Made by a program: the position numbers and the translations under genes
Shown: piece by piece, positions 43,937 to 52,852 of the stretch
Layout of the letters: every line of letters starts with the position of its first letter
Numbering within the stretch: position 1 is the stretch's first letter
The notes under the pieces: generated by a model
What the model was told of the DNA's origin: nothing
What the model saw: only the letters and a program-made list of their open reading frames with translations
Databases searched by the model: none
From: Geobacter sp.
GTDB taxonomy: Bacteria; Desulfobacterota; Desulfuromonadia; Geobacterales; Geobacteraceae
NCBI GenBank assembly: GCA_003314535.1
Contig: POSG01000007.1
Location: 62,001 to 126,000, forward strand
Direction: 5' to 3'
DNA length: 64,000 nt

Positions 43937-45100
43937 ATGATGCGAAAAATCTACCTGGACAACAACGCCACGACACCGGTTCATGCCGAGGTGCTTGACG
44001 CTATGCTCCCTTTTTTCCGTGAAGATTTCGGCAATCCGTCGTCAACACACTGGGCCGGCAGCAAGGTAAGGAAAGCGGTGAACATCGCACGGGAGCAGGT
44101 TGCGTCACTCGTCAACTGTTCCCCATCGGAAGTGGTCTTCACTTCGGGCGGCAGCGAATCGGTCAACACTGCCATCAAAGGAATTGCTGCGGCACGACGC
44201 AAAGAAGGAAACCACATTGTCAGCACCATGGTCGAGCATCCGGCCGCCTTCAACAGTGCCAGGCATCTTGAAAAGGAGGGATTCAGGACCACTTTCCTCG
44301 GCGTTGACGGGGACGGCATGCTTCATGCCGGAGAAGTGGAATCCTCAGTAAGGGACACTACGATCCTCATCTCGGCGATGTATGCCAACAATGAAACGGG
44401 TGTCATCTTCCCCATCCGTGAAATCGGCGGAATTGCGGCAGCAAAAGGCATCAGCTTTGTCTGCGACACGGTGCAGGCCGTCGGCAAAGTGCCAATCAAC
44501 TTCAGGGACCTCCAGGTGGATGCCATGACAGTTTCAGGCCACAAACTCCACGCGCCCAAGGGGATCGGCGCGCTCATCATAAGGAGCGGCACCCGCATTC
44601 CGCCCCTCATCCACGGCGGGCCGCAGGAAAAGAACCGGCGGGCAGGGACCGAAAATGTCCCGGGGATTGTCGGGCTCGGCAAAGCGTGTGAATTGGCGCA
44701 GAATGACCTGGACAAGGAAGTTGCGAGGATCCGTTCCCTGCGCGATTCACTGGAAAACGGGATCCGCGAAGCTATCCCCGATGTGAAAGTCAACGGCCAT
44801 TCTGAAAAGCGACTCCCTAATACGCTCAACATCTCATTCAAGGGTGTATATGTCGAACCGCTCCTGGCCGAGCTTGACCGGAACGGGATAGCCGTTTCCG
44901 CCGGTTCCGCATGCTCGGCGGAAAGCCGGGAAGTTTCCCGGGTGCTGACCGCAATGGGTCTGGATTCCGCCACGGCGCGTAGCACGATCCGTTTCTCTTT
45001 GGGAAGGGAAAACACGCAGGAAGATATCGGCTGCGTGCTTGCCCTGCTGCCGCCGCTCATCGAAAGGCTCAGAAACGAACGGAGCGCACGCACCGCGTGA
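43937..45100 (+). CDS. cysteine desulfurase (NifS/IscS type), copy 1
   Basis: 387 residues. PLP-dependent enzyme releasing sulfane sulfur from Cys. YLDNNATTPVHAEVLDAMLP opens it, EHPAAFNSARH carries the PLP-stacking His, SGHKLHAPKGIGAL has the Lys that binds PLP, and SAGSACSAES has the mobile active Cys. The lack of a long insertion after the Cys is as in NifS/IscS. Two ATGs in tandem (43937, 43940) follow AAGGAAAAG. The leader has a strong terminator. The stretch 45101-45559 downstream shows no gene except a GAGGCCAAACA inverted repeat at 45489-45525 that may end the opposing cysK transcript. Confidence 0.95.
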   Translation: MMRKIYLDNNATTPVHAEVLDAMLPFFREDFGNPSSTHWAGSKVRKAVNIAREQVASLVNCSPSEVVFTSGGSESVNTAIKGIAAARRKEGNHIVSTMVEHPAAFNSARHLEKEGFRTTFLGVDGDGMLHAGEVESSVRDTTILISAMYANNETGVIFPIREIGGIAAAKGISFVCDTVQAVGKVPINFRDLQVDAMTVSGHKLHAPKGIGALIIRSGTRIPPLIHGGPQEKNRRAGTENVPGIVGLGKACELAQNDLDKEVARIRSLRDSLENGIREAIPDVKVNGHSEKRLPNTLNISFKGVYVEPLLAELDRNGIAVSAGSACSAESREVSRVLTAMGLDSATARSTIRFSLGRENTQEDIGCVLALLPPLIERLRNERSARTA

Positions 45101-45488
45101 ATGGGAAATCAACTCTCCACGTTCCATAATCCAGACGAAATTAAGGGCTTTCTGGTGTCCGAACCGATCCTGACGCGGGTCCGGAAACGTAGATTTCCCT
45201 GGCAGCTGCGCATGAGAGACAGAGTCAGGCATCCCAGCATTATAGGCCATATCGAAAAGAGCCCGCACCCCGCAGCGGCTTCTGGGGGAAAGGATCATAC
45301 TGTTTCTCCTCTAACCAAATCACAGGACTTCCACTCGTAGCGTTTTGCTATCCTGCAGCCCGCTGCCCCTAGCAATGGCGTTTTCCAACCAACAGCCACT
45401 AGCCATATCCTAATTTCTTATCAATTTAAATATTGTGCATACATCGGATATTCACACATTCTTAACTCCACTTGCCGACACGATAAGA

Positions 45489-45525
45489 GAGGCCAAACAG
45501 CACTGAACTGTTATTGTTTGGCCTC
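45489..45525 (-). terminator. possible terminator after cysK
   Basis: Eleven-bp perfect arms GAGGCCAAACA/TGTTTGGCCTC with a 15-nt loop, 35 bp past the cysK stop on its strand. The T run that follows is short (TCTTAT). Confidence 0.45.
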
Positions 45526-45559
45526 CGATAAAAAAAGCACTCTTACTTCTGATATCTGG

Positions 45560-46513
45560 TCACTGGTCAGCAAAAAGTTGAGTGGAAAGATACCTCTCAG
45601 CTCCGTCCGGAAGAACCACCACAATGGTTTTCGCTGCGAATTCCCTTTCGTTCGCCACGCGAAGCGCAGCCGCCACGGCTGCGCCGCAGGAGATGCCCAC
45701 CAGGATGCCTTCCTCCTTCGCCAGGCGCTGCGCCGTTTCAATGGCTTCTTCACTGCTCACTTTTTCGACCCGGTCGACAACCGACAGATCGAGAGTGTCA
45801 GGTATGAACCCGGCGCCGATGCCCTGGATGCGGTGCGGTCCGGGCTGTATGGGCTGGCCTGCGAGGTGCTGGCTGATGACCGGGCTTTCCGCAGGTTCAA
45901 CGGCCACGGATGTGATCTGCTTGCCTTTCTGTTTCTTTATGAAGCGCGAAACCCCGGTAATCGTGCCGCCGGTGCCCACACCGGCCACCAGCGCGTCTAT
46001 GCCGCCATCCGTATCATTCCAGATCTCGGGACCGGTGGTCTGCTCGTGAATGGCGGGATTGGCCGGGTTCTTGAACTGCTGGGGAAGAAAATATTTCTCC
46101 GGGTCGGAAGCAGCGATTTCCTCGGCCTTGGCAATAGCGCCCTTCATTCCCTGGGTGCCCGGGGTAAGTATGAGGTTGGCGCCCAGGTGCGCCAGGACCC
46201 GCCGCCTCTCGATGCTCATGGTTTCCGGCATGGTCAAGGTCAGTTTATAGCCGCGGGCCGCCGCCACATATGCCAAGGCTATACCGGTGTTGCCGCTGGT
46301 CGGTTCGATGATCTCCACTCCGGGCTTCAGAACACCCCGCTGCTCGGCATCCCAGATCATGCTGGCGCCGATGCGGCATTTTACCGAATAGGCGGGATTC
46401 CGTCCTTCGATTTTCGCCAGGACAGTGCCTCCTGCCCCCTTGGTAATTCTGTTGAGTCTGACCAGCGGGGTGTTGCCGATGGAACGGGAATTGTCTTCGT
46501 AGACCTTGCTCAT
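45560..46513 (-). CDS. cysK: cysteine synthase (O-acetylserine sulfhydrylase)
   Basis: 317 residues. PLP enzyme joining O-acetylserine and a sulfide donor to cysteine. Motifs seen: [13 protein letters not shown] with the PLP Lys, [17 protein letters not shown] for substrate, [14 protein letters not shown] for the phosphate, and [14 protein letters not shown]. The last gene of an operon with TusA, a JAMM protease and a ThiF-like enzyme, which suggests that it works with a sulfur-carrier protein as do CysM/CysO/Mec. The start follows AAGGAGG. Confidence 0.95.
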   Translation of the reverse strand: MSKVYEDNSRSIGNTPLVRLNRITKGAGGTVLAKIEGRNPAYSVKCRIGASMIWDAEQRGVLKPGVEIIEPTSGNTGIALAYVAAARGYKLTLTMPETMSIERRRVLAHLGANLILTPGTQGMKGAIAKAEEIAASDPEKYFLPQQFKNPANPAIHEQTTGPEIWNDTDGGIDALVAGVGTGGTITGVSRFIKKQKGKQITSVAVEPAESPVISQHLAGQPIQPGPHRIQGIGAGFIPDTLDLSVVDRVEKVSSEEAIETAQRLAKEEGILVGISCGAAVAAALRVANEREFAAKTIVVVLPDGAERYLSTQLFADQ

Positions 46514-46549
46514 GCTTGCCTCCTTCGTTTTTTGAATATGACCAGCCAT

Positions 46550-46768
46550 TCACGCCTTTTCCACGGTCAGCACGTAATAGGTCCCCACCTTCTCCAGCCC
46601 CAGGATTCTGTTCCCCTCCGCTTCGAGGCTGCGTGGAACGTTTTGCACCGGCTCTCCCTCATCCAGGTAGAATTCAAGCACCTCGCCGGAATCCACCATT
46701 TCCATGGCAAGCTTGGCCTTGACGAAGTTCGTCGGGCAGGTAACTCCCCGCAGGTCTAATGATTGCAT
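46550..46768 (-). CDS. TusA-family sulfur carrier
   Basis: 72 residues. SLDLRGVTCPTNFVKAKLAM holds the catalytic Cys-Pro of TusA/SirA. It closely resembles the N-terminal domain of the TusA-FdhD fusion at 39006 (GIGCPTNFVKAKLALEMIDP versus the same pattern here). It should accept persulfide sulfur from a cysteine desulfurase. It starts with AAGGAGAGGTTC upstream and lies 36 bp before cysK. Confidence 0.9.
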   Translation of the reverse strand: MQSLDLRGVTCPTNFVKAKLAMEMVDSGEVLEFYLDEGEPVQNVPRSLEAEGNRILGLEKVGTYYVLTVEKA

Positions 46769-46798
46769 GAACCTCTCCTTGTGCTCCTTGTGCCGGTT

Positions 46799-47212
46799 TC
46801 AGTCCTTCTCAACCTCTATGGCAACCGGATCAATATTTCCGTTTGCAATCAGAAATGCCGATACGTTCGGCTTTTCACGATCTTCCAGCGAGATGATAAC
46901 GGTTGCCACCTCGGGGTAATACGCCAGCCTGACATCTTCGGCAGATGGATGGGAAGGGCCGGAGGGATGGGAATGATAGAAAGCGACCGTTTCCATTTCC
47001 CTCTGCAGGAGATCTCTCAATACATCCGCATGTTCATGAGGGTCCAGCTGGAAGCGGCTGGTGCTGCCGGCAACATTGGTGAGCCGATAAATCCCTGCAA
47101 CGGTTGTGTCGATACCGCCAAGAATTCCGCACGCCTCAAGCGGCAATTCCTCCCTTGCATGTGCAATGAGAGCATCAATCATGGATTGCGGTATCTTCAG
47201 CTTTTCAAGCAC
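46799..47212 (-). CDS. JAMM/MPN metalloprotease (Mec-like)
   Basis: 137 residues. The JAMM zinc motif HSHPSGPSHPSAED lies at about residues 79-92 with the catalytic Glu in LPLEACGILGG. In Mycobacterium tuberculosis Mec releases Cys from the C-terminus of the carrier CysO after CysM adds it. Here the gene overlaps the ThiF-like gene by 8 bp and precedes TusA and cysK, the same module. No ThiS/MoaD-like carrier was found in the operon. Confidence 0.9.
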   Translation of the reverse strand: MLEKLKIPQSMIDALIAHAREELPLEACGILGGIDTTVAGIYRLTNVAGSTSRFQLDPHEHADVLRDLLQREMETVAFYHSHPSGPSHPSAEDVRLAYYPEVATVIISLEDREKPNVSAFLIANGNIDPVAIEVEKD

Positions 47213-48035
47213 CTTTCACACCGCCAGCTTCATCGAGATCACAGACATTCATGGATTCTACCTCGTCCCTGAGCTCGGTTATGACTGGATTCTCGCCGCA
47301 CAAGGGGCAGCGCTTCTGTCTTGAAAGGGGCGAAATGTAGAAATCCATATCTTCAGCGTCATAAACCAGGAGCCTTCCCGTAAGCAACTTTCCCACACCC
47401 AACAGATACTTGATCGCCTCAGTGGCCTGAATGGTTCCGATAACCCCCGGCAGCACCCCGAGCACCCCTGCCTGCGAACAGGTGGGAATGGCGCCCGGCG
47501 GTGGAGGCGAGGGAAATATGCAACGGTAGCATGGCGACTGTCCCGGCAGTATGGTCATGGTCTGGCCGATGAAATGCAGGATTCCGGCATGGGAAAACGG
47601 TTTTCCGGCCATTACGCAGGCATCGTTGATCAGGAACTTGGAGGCAAAGTTGTCGGTGCCGTCGATGACGAAGTCATACTCCTTGATAAGCTTCATGATG
47701 GAATCTGCGTTTATCCATGAGTGATAGGTGACGACATGAACATCCGGATTGATGGCCTCCATCTTTTCCCTGGCGGATTGCACTTTCGGCTTGCCCACGT
47801 CGGGGGTCTGGTGGATTACCTGCCGCTGGAGGTTGGAAATCTCCACCACGTCGGCGTCAGCGATCCCGACCATGCCGACTCCGGATGCAGCCAGGTAAAG
47901 AGCGGCAGGGGAACCGAGCGCTCCCGCGCCGATGATCAGCACTTTCCCGTTCAGCAGCCTTTTCTGACCCTTGCCCCCCACTTCCTTGAGGATGATATGG
48001 CGGGAATACCGTTCGATCTGTTCCTCGGTAAACAT
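47205..48035 (-). CDS. ThiF/MoeB/HesA-family carrier-activating enzyme
   Basis: 276 residues of E1-like fold. It has the nucleotide loop GAGALGSPAALYLAASGVG, DADVVEISNLQRQVIH, DGTDNFASKFLIND, and the Cys zinc sites CYRC and CPLC. The Cys in PTCSQAGVLG may be the thioester or persulfide residue. Such enzymes adenylate the C-terminal Gly-Gly of sulfur carriers such as ThiS, MoaD or CysO. It is first in the operon, divergent from the second nifS gene. Confidence 0.92.
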   Translation of the reverse strand: MFTEEQIERYSRHIILKEVGGKGQKRLLNGKVLIIGAGALGSPAALYLAASGVGMVGIADADVVEISNLQRQVIHQTPDVGKPKVQSAREKMEAINPDVHVVTYHSWINADSIMKLIKEYDFVIDGTDNFASKFLINDACVMAGKPFSHAGILHFIGQTMTILPGQSPCYRCIFPSPPPPGAIPTCSQAGVLGVLPGVIGTIQATEAIKYLLGVGKLLTGRLLVYDAEDMDFYISPLSRQKRCPLCGENPVITELRDEVESMNVCDLDEAGGVKGA

Positions 48036-48268
48036 GCGTACCTCCTCCCGGCGTTGAGGATTTCATCTTTCGCTTTTTTTGAAGTACTATTATTTACCAT
48101 TATTGTCAAGTTAAATGCTCTCACAAATCAAGTTATTTAGTATTTTATAAATCCCATTGCATTTAGCGGGCATTCGGTATTATAGGATTTCTCTATACCA
48201 ACGTTTTTAAAAAAACCGATATTACGGATATTTATGTCCATTATGTTGACACAAAGCCTATATAATAA

Positions 48269-48297
48269 TTTGACAAATTTACTATGGTATGTTATCT
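48269..48297 (+). promoter_or_regulatory. promoter of the second nifS-like gene
   Basis: TTGACA (48269-48274), a 17-bp spacer, then TTATCT (48292-48297), in an AT-rich gap (48060-48300). A second TTGACA lies at 48246. Confidence 0.5.
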
Positions 48298-48390
48298 GGT
48301 AGTCAACAGTTCGGGAAGCTTGGGATAACTGAAAGGCGCGATGCGATTTGGAGCAGATTACTACCTGGAGACGGGAGGAGAGCAAAATCA

Positions 48391-49584
48391 ATGAACGATC
48401 TGGTGTACCTGGACAACAACGCGACGACCGCTGTTCACCCGGAAGTGCTCGAAGAGATGCTGCCTTTCTTCCGCGACAGGTTCGGCAACCCTTCCAGTAC
48501 ACATTGGGCCGGCCGGAGGGCAAAGTCGGCAATAGATGAAGCCCGGGGAAAAGTCGCACGCCTGGTGAACTGCGACCCGTCCGAGGTGGTGTTCACCTCC
48601 TGCGCCACCGAATCCAACAACACTGCCATCAAGGGGATCGCCGCTGCCCGCCGCTCCAGGGGCAACCATGTCATCGCCACGACTGTCGAGCACCCGTCGG
48701 TCCTGACACCCTGTCTCTCCCTTGAAAACCAAGGGTACGATGTCACCTGCCTCGACGTGGACGAAGAGGGAATGCTCGACCTGGAAGTCCTCGAAACTGC
48801 CATTACCGACCGTACAATCCTCATTTCGGTCATGTTTGCCAATAACGAGACCGGCACCATTTTCCCCATAAGAAAGATCGGCGAAATCGCAGAGCGTCAC
48901 GGAATCTGCTTTCACTGCGACGCGGTGCAGGCGGTGGGCAAGATCCCCGTGGACATCCGGGAGTCACGGATCAGCCTGATGTCCATCTCCGGGCACAAGC
49001 TTTCCGCCCCTCTGGGCATCGGAGCGCTCATTATCAGGAAGGGCGTCAGGCTGTCCCCACTGTTCCATGGAGGACACCAGGAGAAAAACCTGAGGGCAGG
49101 AACCGAAAACGTGGCCGGCATTGTTGGTCTCGGAAAGGCATGTGAAATCGCCCTGAATACCATGGATGGCGAATCCCGGCGACTCAGGGCGCTCCGTGAC
49201 CGGCTGGAGCGTGGCATCATGGAGACAATCCCGGATTCCAGGCTCAACGGCCACCCGGTTCTGCGTCTCCCAAACACGGCAAACTTTTCATTTCTCAACG
49301 TGGAATCGGCCGCTCTCCTTGCAGCCCTCGATCAAGAGGGAATCGCCGTTTCCTCCGGATCCGCGTGCAGCTCGGGAGCACTGAAGGCTTCCCATGTGCT
49401 CAAGGCCACGGGCAGCCCGGATGGAACCACAGTGGGAACCATCAGATTTTCACTGGGAAGAGAAAATACCGACGCTGACGTGGACTGCGTGCTTGAAGTC
49501 CTGCCGGACCTGGTTGGCAGACTGCGTAAGCATGAAGTCCGAAACGCCTCTCTCTGCAATCTTGCCCGGGCAGGGAAACAATAA
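48391..49584 (+). CDS. cysteine desulfurase (NifS/IscS type), copy 2
   Basis: 397 residues, closely related to the first copy (same opening YLDNNATTAVHPEVLEEMLP). It has SGHKLSAPLGIGAL with the PLP Lys and the active Cys in SSGSACSSGALKA. The match of SSGSACSSG to NifS proteins is better than in the first copy, which has SAGSACSAE. No iscU/nifU or iscA gene is near, so the partner is probably one of the TusA/ThiF carriers. The start at 48391 follows GGGAGGAG; upstream in-frame codons are unlikely. The two copies flank the opposite-strand cysK operon. Confidence 0.95.
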   Translation: MNDLVYLDNNATTAVHPEVLEEMLPFFRDRFGNPSSTHWAGRRAKSAIDEARGKVARLVNCDPSEVVFTSCATESNNTAIKGIAAARRSRGNHVIATTVEHPSVLTPCLSLENQGYDVTCLDVDEEGMLDLEVLETAITDRTILISVMFANNETGTIFPIRKIGEIAERHGICFHCDAVQAVGKIPVDIRESRISLMSISGHKLSAPLGIGALIIRKGVRLSPLFHGGHQEKNLRAGTENVAGIVGLGKACEIALNTMDGESRRLRALRDRLERGIMETIPDSRLNGHPVLRLPNTANFSFLNVESAALLAALDQEGIAVSSGSACSSGALKASHVLKATGSPDGTTVGTIRFSLGRENTDADVDCVLEVLPDLVGRLRKHEVRNASLCNLARAGKQ

Positions 49585-49645
49585 ATGCCGGGCATGTTTT
49601 TCGTACATGGCTGCTTTTCGGTTTTGTCCGCCGGAAATTCCCGCT

Positions 49646-50293
49646 TCAGTGCATGGGGCACTCACAAAACCTGCCAAGCTCCACGTATTTCAGAACCAGA
49701 TCAACGCATTTGTCAATTTCAAGCCTGCCTGTATCCAGGGTCAGATCGTACTGTGTCAAATCATTCCAATCACTGCCGGTAAAAACATAAATGTATTGCG
49801 ACCTCTCGCGATCGCTTTTATGAATCATTCTTTCAGCCACATCCTCTGTTACCTTGTACAGCTCTTGCATACGACGTTTCCTGAAAGCCGTATCCGCATG
49901 GAGAAACACGCTTACATGGTTCGGATGATCACAGAGTATCTGCGAAGCGCATCTCCCTATGATCACGGCAGAACCTTCTTTTGCGATTGTCTTTATGATT
50001 TTCGATTCAGCATGGAACAATTGCCGGTCTGTTGGCGCGACAATTGGCGGAGTGTATGTTTCCGGAACAACAAACGCGAATGATTCGAGGAATGATTGCC
50101 AAAATGAATGAACTTTTTCTTCGCGCGCCTCCAGAACGTCTTCCAAAGCCGAAAGCTGCTCGGCCGCCTTGCAGATGATTTCACGGTCCGCGTAGAACAG
50201 GCCCGACCTTTTTGCCAGCATCTGCCCGACATATGCTCCCCCGCTTCCCAACTGCCGGCTGATCGTGATTACCAGCGGTGATGTCACTGTCAT
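49646..50293 (-). CDS. cytidylate-kinase-like protein
   Basis: 215 residues. The P-loop region is ISRQLGSGGAYVGQMLAKRS with an odd GSGGAYVG in place of GxGKS, a feature of the cytidylate kinase-like family. Then come FYADREII, SAVIIGRCASQIL and an LID-like part with basic residues (RERSQYIYVF). The substrate is not known; the family name is by fold only. It ends 62 bp after the NifS stop. Confidence 0.75.
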   Translation of the reverse strand: MTVTSPLVITISRQLGSGGAYVGQMLAKRSGLFYADREIICKAAEQLSALEDVLEAREEKVHSFWQSFLESFAFVVPETYTPPIVAPTDRQLFHAESKIIKTIAKEGSAVIIGRCASQILCDHPNHVSVFLHADTAFRKRRMQELYKVTEDVAERMIHKSDRERSQYIYVFTGSDWNDLTQYDLTLDTGRLEIDKCVDLVLKYVELGRFCECPMH

Positions 50294-50314
50294 TTCCGCC
50301 CTCTCATGTCATTC

Positions 50315-51853
50315 TTAATGTCCTGCCCTGGTTGGATCCACTGCTCGCTGTTGTTTGGGCGCCAGGCAGATGGACACCGACGCAACGAGAAATATCAATC
50401 CGATGTCGACCATCAATTCATTCGTCGCCAGCATGAGGCTCTGGTTCGAAACCAGCACTTCCAGGAGTCCCCGCCCCAGGTCGCGGGGCAAGCCTGACCC
50501 GTCCAACGACTGAACCGCATAGCCTCCCACGATGCCCGCAAGTTCTTCATGGGCATGGATCGACTTGTTCTGCCAGGCAGTCGCCACCATGGACGTGGCA
50601 AAGCCGCCCGAAATGGTGCGGATGAAGTTCATGAGCCCCGATGCGGAGGCAGTTTCGCTTTCATCGACCGCCCCCATTGACACCCCGACCAACGGTATGA
50701 AAAAGAGGGGGAACCCGACGCCCATGAAGAACAGCGGTATGCTGATCTGCCAGTAGGTCATGTCAGGAGTTGCAACCGAACGCCACAGGGTGATCACTCC
50801 CAATACGGTTACGCCGGAAAAAATCAGCCGACGTGAATCGAAGCGCTCGGCAAGCGAGGCGATGACCGGTGCGCAAAAGGGCGAAAGCAGCCCGCCCCAG
50901 GCAACCACCATCCCGGCCCAGGTGGCGGTATAGCCCATGTTGTACTGCAGCCACAGCGGCGTGAGGACATTGACCCCGAAGAAGGCGCCGAAAGCAAGCG
51001 CCATCACCACCATGCACGCCGAAAAACCACGGTGGCGGAAGACGCGCAGGTCGACAATCGGGTGCTTCTCGGTCAGCTCCCAGATGAGGAACGCTGCAAA
51101 GCCGACAGTCGCCACCAGAGTCAGTACGCAGATCTTGGTGGAAGCAAACCAGTCGAGATCCTTTCCTTCGTCCAGCATGACCTGCAGGGCGCCCACCCAG
51201 ACAACCAGCAAAATCATGCCCACCAGGTCCACGGGGTTTTTCTCAAGCGGCAGTTCGTAGCGCTTCAGCATTATCATGCTTATCCAGCCGATGACCAGCG
51301 CCATGGGCACATTGATGTAGAAGACCCACGACCAGTTGTACTGGTCCGCGAGCCAGCCACCCAGCACCGGGCCGATAACGGGCGCAAGCATGGTCGTCAT
51401 TGCCCACAGCCCCATGGCCTGCATGGTTTTTTCTTTGGGGAAAATCCTCAGCAGCAGGGTTTGCGACAGCGCCATCAGCGGTCCGCCTGACATTCCCTGG
51501 AAGACGCGCATCAGGACCAGCATGGGCAGGGAGGTTGACAGACCGCAGAAAAGCGAAAATACTCCGAAAAATACGACCGACAGCCCGAAGACCCGGACCG
51601 CCCCGAAGCGCGCGGACAGCCAGCCGGTAAGGGGAACGGTAATGGCCTCCGCAACCGCATAGGCGGTGATGATCCAGGTCCCCTGGTTCCCGCCTGCGCC
51701 AAGTCCGCCCGCCATGTTCGGCACCGTGACATTGGCGATGGTCATGTTGAGGACGGCCAGGAAATTGGCCAGTGCCAGGAGCAGCGCCGCAAGGGCGAGC
51801 ATCCCGCCGCGCAGGGGCGACTGTCCGTTGTGAGCCGGGGCATGTTCCTTCAT
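50315..51853 (-). CDS. MFS multidrug transporter, EmrB/QacA (DHA2) family
   Basis: 512 residues and about 14 membrane helices. Family motifs are seen: LNMTIANVTVPNMAGGL, WIITAYAVAEAITVPLTGWLSARFG and GWLADQYNWSWVFYINVPMA. It would expel drugs or other hydrophobic compounds by proton antiport. With the HlyD-like and outer membrane genes upstream it forms a tripartite EmrAB-TolC type pump. The gene begins 14 bp after the adaptor stop. Confidence 0.93.
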   Translation of the reverse strand: MKEHAPAHNGQSPLRGGMLALAALLLALANFLAVLNMTIANVTVPNMAGGLGAGGNQGTWIITAYAVAEAITVPLTGWLSARFGAVRVFGLSVVFFGVFSLFCGLSTSLPMLVLMRVFQGMSGGPLMALSQTLLLRIFPKEKTMQAMGLWAMTTMLAPVIGPVLGGWLADQYNWSWVFYINVPMALVIGWISMIMLKRYELPLEKNPVDLVGMILLVVWVGALQVMLDEGKDLDWFASTKICVLTLVATVGFAAFLIWELTEKHPIVDLRVFRHRGFSACMVVMALAFGAFFGVNVLTPLWLQYNMGYTATWAGMVVAWGGLLSPFCAPVIASLAERFDSRRLIFSGVTVLGVITLWRSVATPDMTYWQISIPLFFMGVGFPLFFIPLVGVSMGAVDESETASASGLMNFIRTISGGFATSMVATAWQNKSIHAHEELAGIVGGYAVQSLDGSGLPRDLGRGLLEVLVSNQSLMLATNELMVDIGLIFLVASVSICLAPKQQRAVDPTRAGH

Positions 51854-51867
51854 TGCGCCGCCCACCC

Positions 51868-52818
51868 TTATTGCCTAGCGCTTCGCACGTCAATGGTCGT
51901 CGACATCGAAAGGCCGACCCGCAAGGGATGCTTGTCCAGCTCGTCAGGTTGCAGCCGGACGCGAACCGGCAGCCTCTGCACGACCTTGATCCAGTTGCCG
52001 GTCGCGTTCTGGGCAGGGATCAGGGCGAATGCGGAACCGGTCCCCCCGGAAAAGCCGTCGACGACGCCATGGTAGACAATGTCGTCGCCATACAGGTCCG
52101 AAATCAATTTCACTTTTTGACCCGCGCGGACTTTCTTCAGCTCCACTTCCTTGAAGTTGGCATTGACGTACATTTCGCGCAAAGGAACTACGGACAGGAG
52201 AGGAACGCTCGGTTGAACGCGCTGCCCGAGCTGAACCTGGCGGCGTGCTATGACCCCATCGATCGGCGAGCGGATGACTGTCCGTCCGAAATCGACTTTC
52301 GCCTTGTCGTAGCGCGCCTGTGCCAAGGCAACCGTGGCGCGGGACGATGCCAGCGCCGACCGAGCCGATGCATCACTGTTTTTGGCATGCGTCAGCTCGT
52401 CGCCGGAAACCGACCCCGAACCTGCCAAAGCCGCACGACGCTTCAAATCGATTTCGGCACGCTCAAGGTCCGATATCGACGCGGCTATCTTCGCCTCTGC
52501 CCGGGCTTTCTCGGCCTCAGCCTGCTTGAGCGCCAAGCTGGTGTCGGTTGGATCGATGAGCACCAGGACATCGCCCTTCTTTACCCTCTGGGTGTCGACT
52601 ACGCTGATTTCTTTCACTGTGCCGTCTATTTCTGCGGTAACCAATGCGATGTCCGCTGCCGTATAGGCGTTTTCGGTCGAGACATAGCGTGAACCGAAAT
52701 ATTTCCAGTAGAACCAGAATCCAGCCCCGCCGATACAAATGACGACAGCCAGCAGTATGAAGAGCGCCAACCGGCGCTGCTTTGGGTCATCCCATCCCAA
52801 TTTCCTTTTCAACCACAT
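51868..52818 (-). CDS. HlyD/EmrA-type membrane fusion protein
   Basis: 316 residues. One N-terminal helix (LALFILLAVVICIGGAGFWF), then a biotinyl-lipoyl-like region (AEIDGTVKEISVVDTQRVKKG), a coiled coil (AEAEKARAEAKIAASI), and a beta-barrel (VRAGQKVKLISDLYGDDI). This is the periplasmic adaptor between the MFS pump and the outer membrane channel. The start at 52818 follows AAAGGGACTGAAC. It lies between the other two pump genes. Confidence 0.92.
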   Translation of the reverse strand: MWLKRKLGWDDPKQRRLALFILLAVVICIGGAGFWFYWKYFGSRYVSTENAYTAADIALVTAEIDGTVKEISVVDTQRVKKGDVLVLIDPTDTSLALKQAEAEKARAEAKIAASISDLERAEIDLKRRAALAGSGSVSGDELTHAKNSDASARSALASSRATVALAQARYDKAKVDFGRTVIRSPIDGVIARRQVQLGQRVQPSVPLLSVVPLREMYVNANFKEVELKKVRAGQKVKLISDLYGDDIVYHGVVDGFSGGTGSAFALIPAQNATGNWIKVVQRLPVRVRLQPDELDKHPLRVGLSMSTTIDVRSARQ

Positions 52819-52852
52819 GTTCAGTCCCTTTCGTTCAGCTTGCGGATTGACG

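Noticed and set aside
45518-46759. Rightward frame of 413 codons antisense to cysK and tusA
   Set aside because: The cysK motifs are certain and the frame has no ribosome site or domain.
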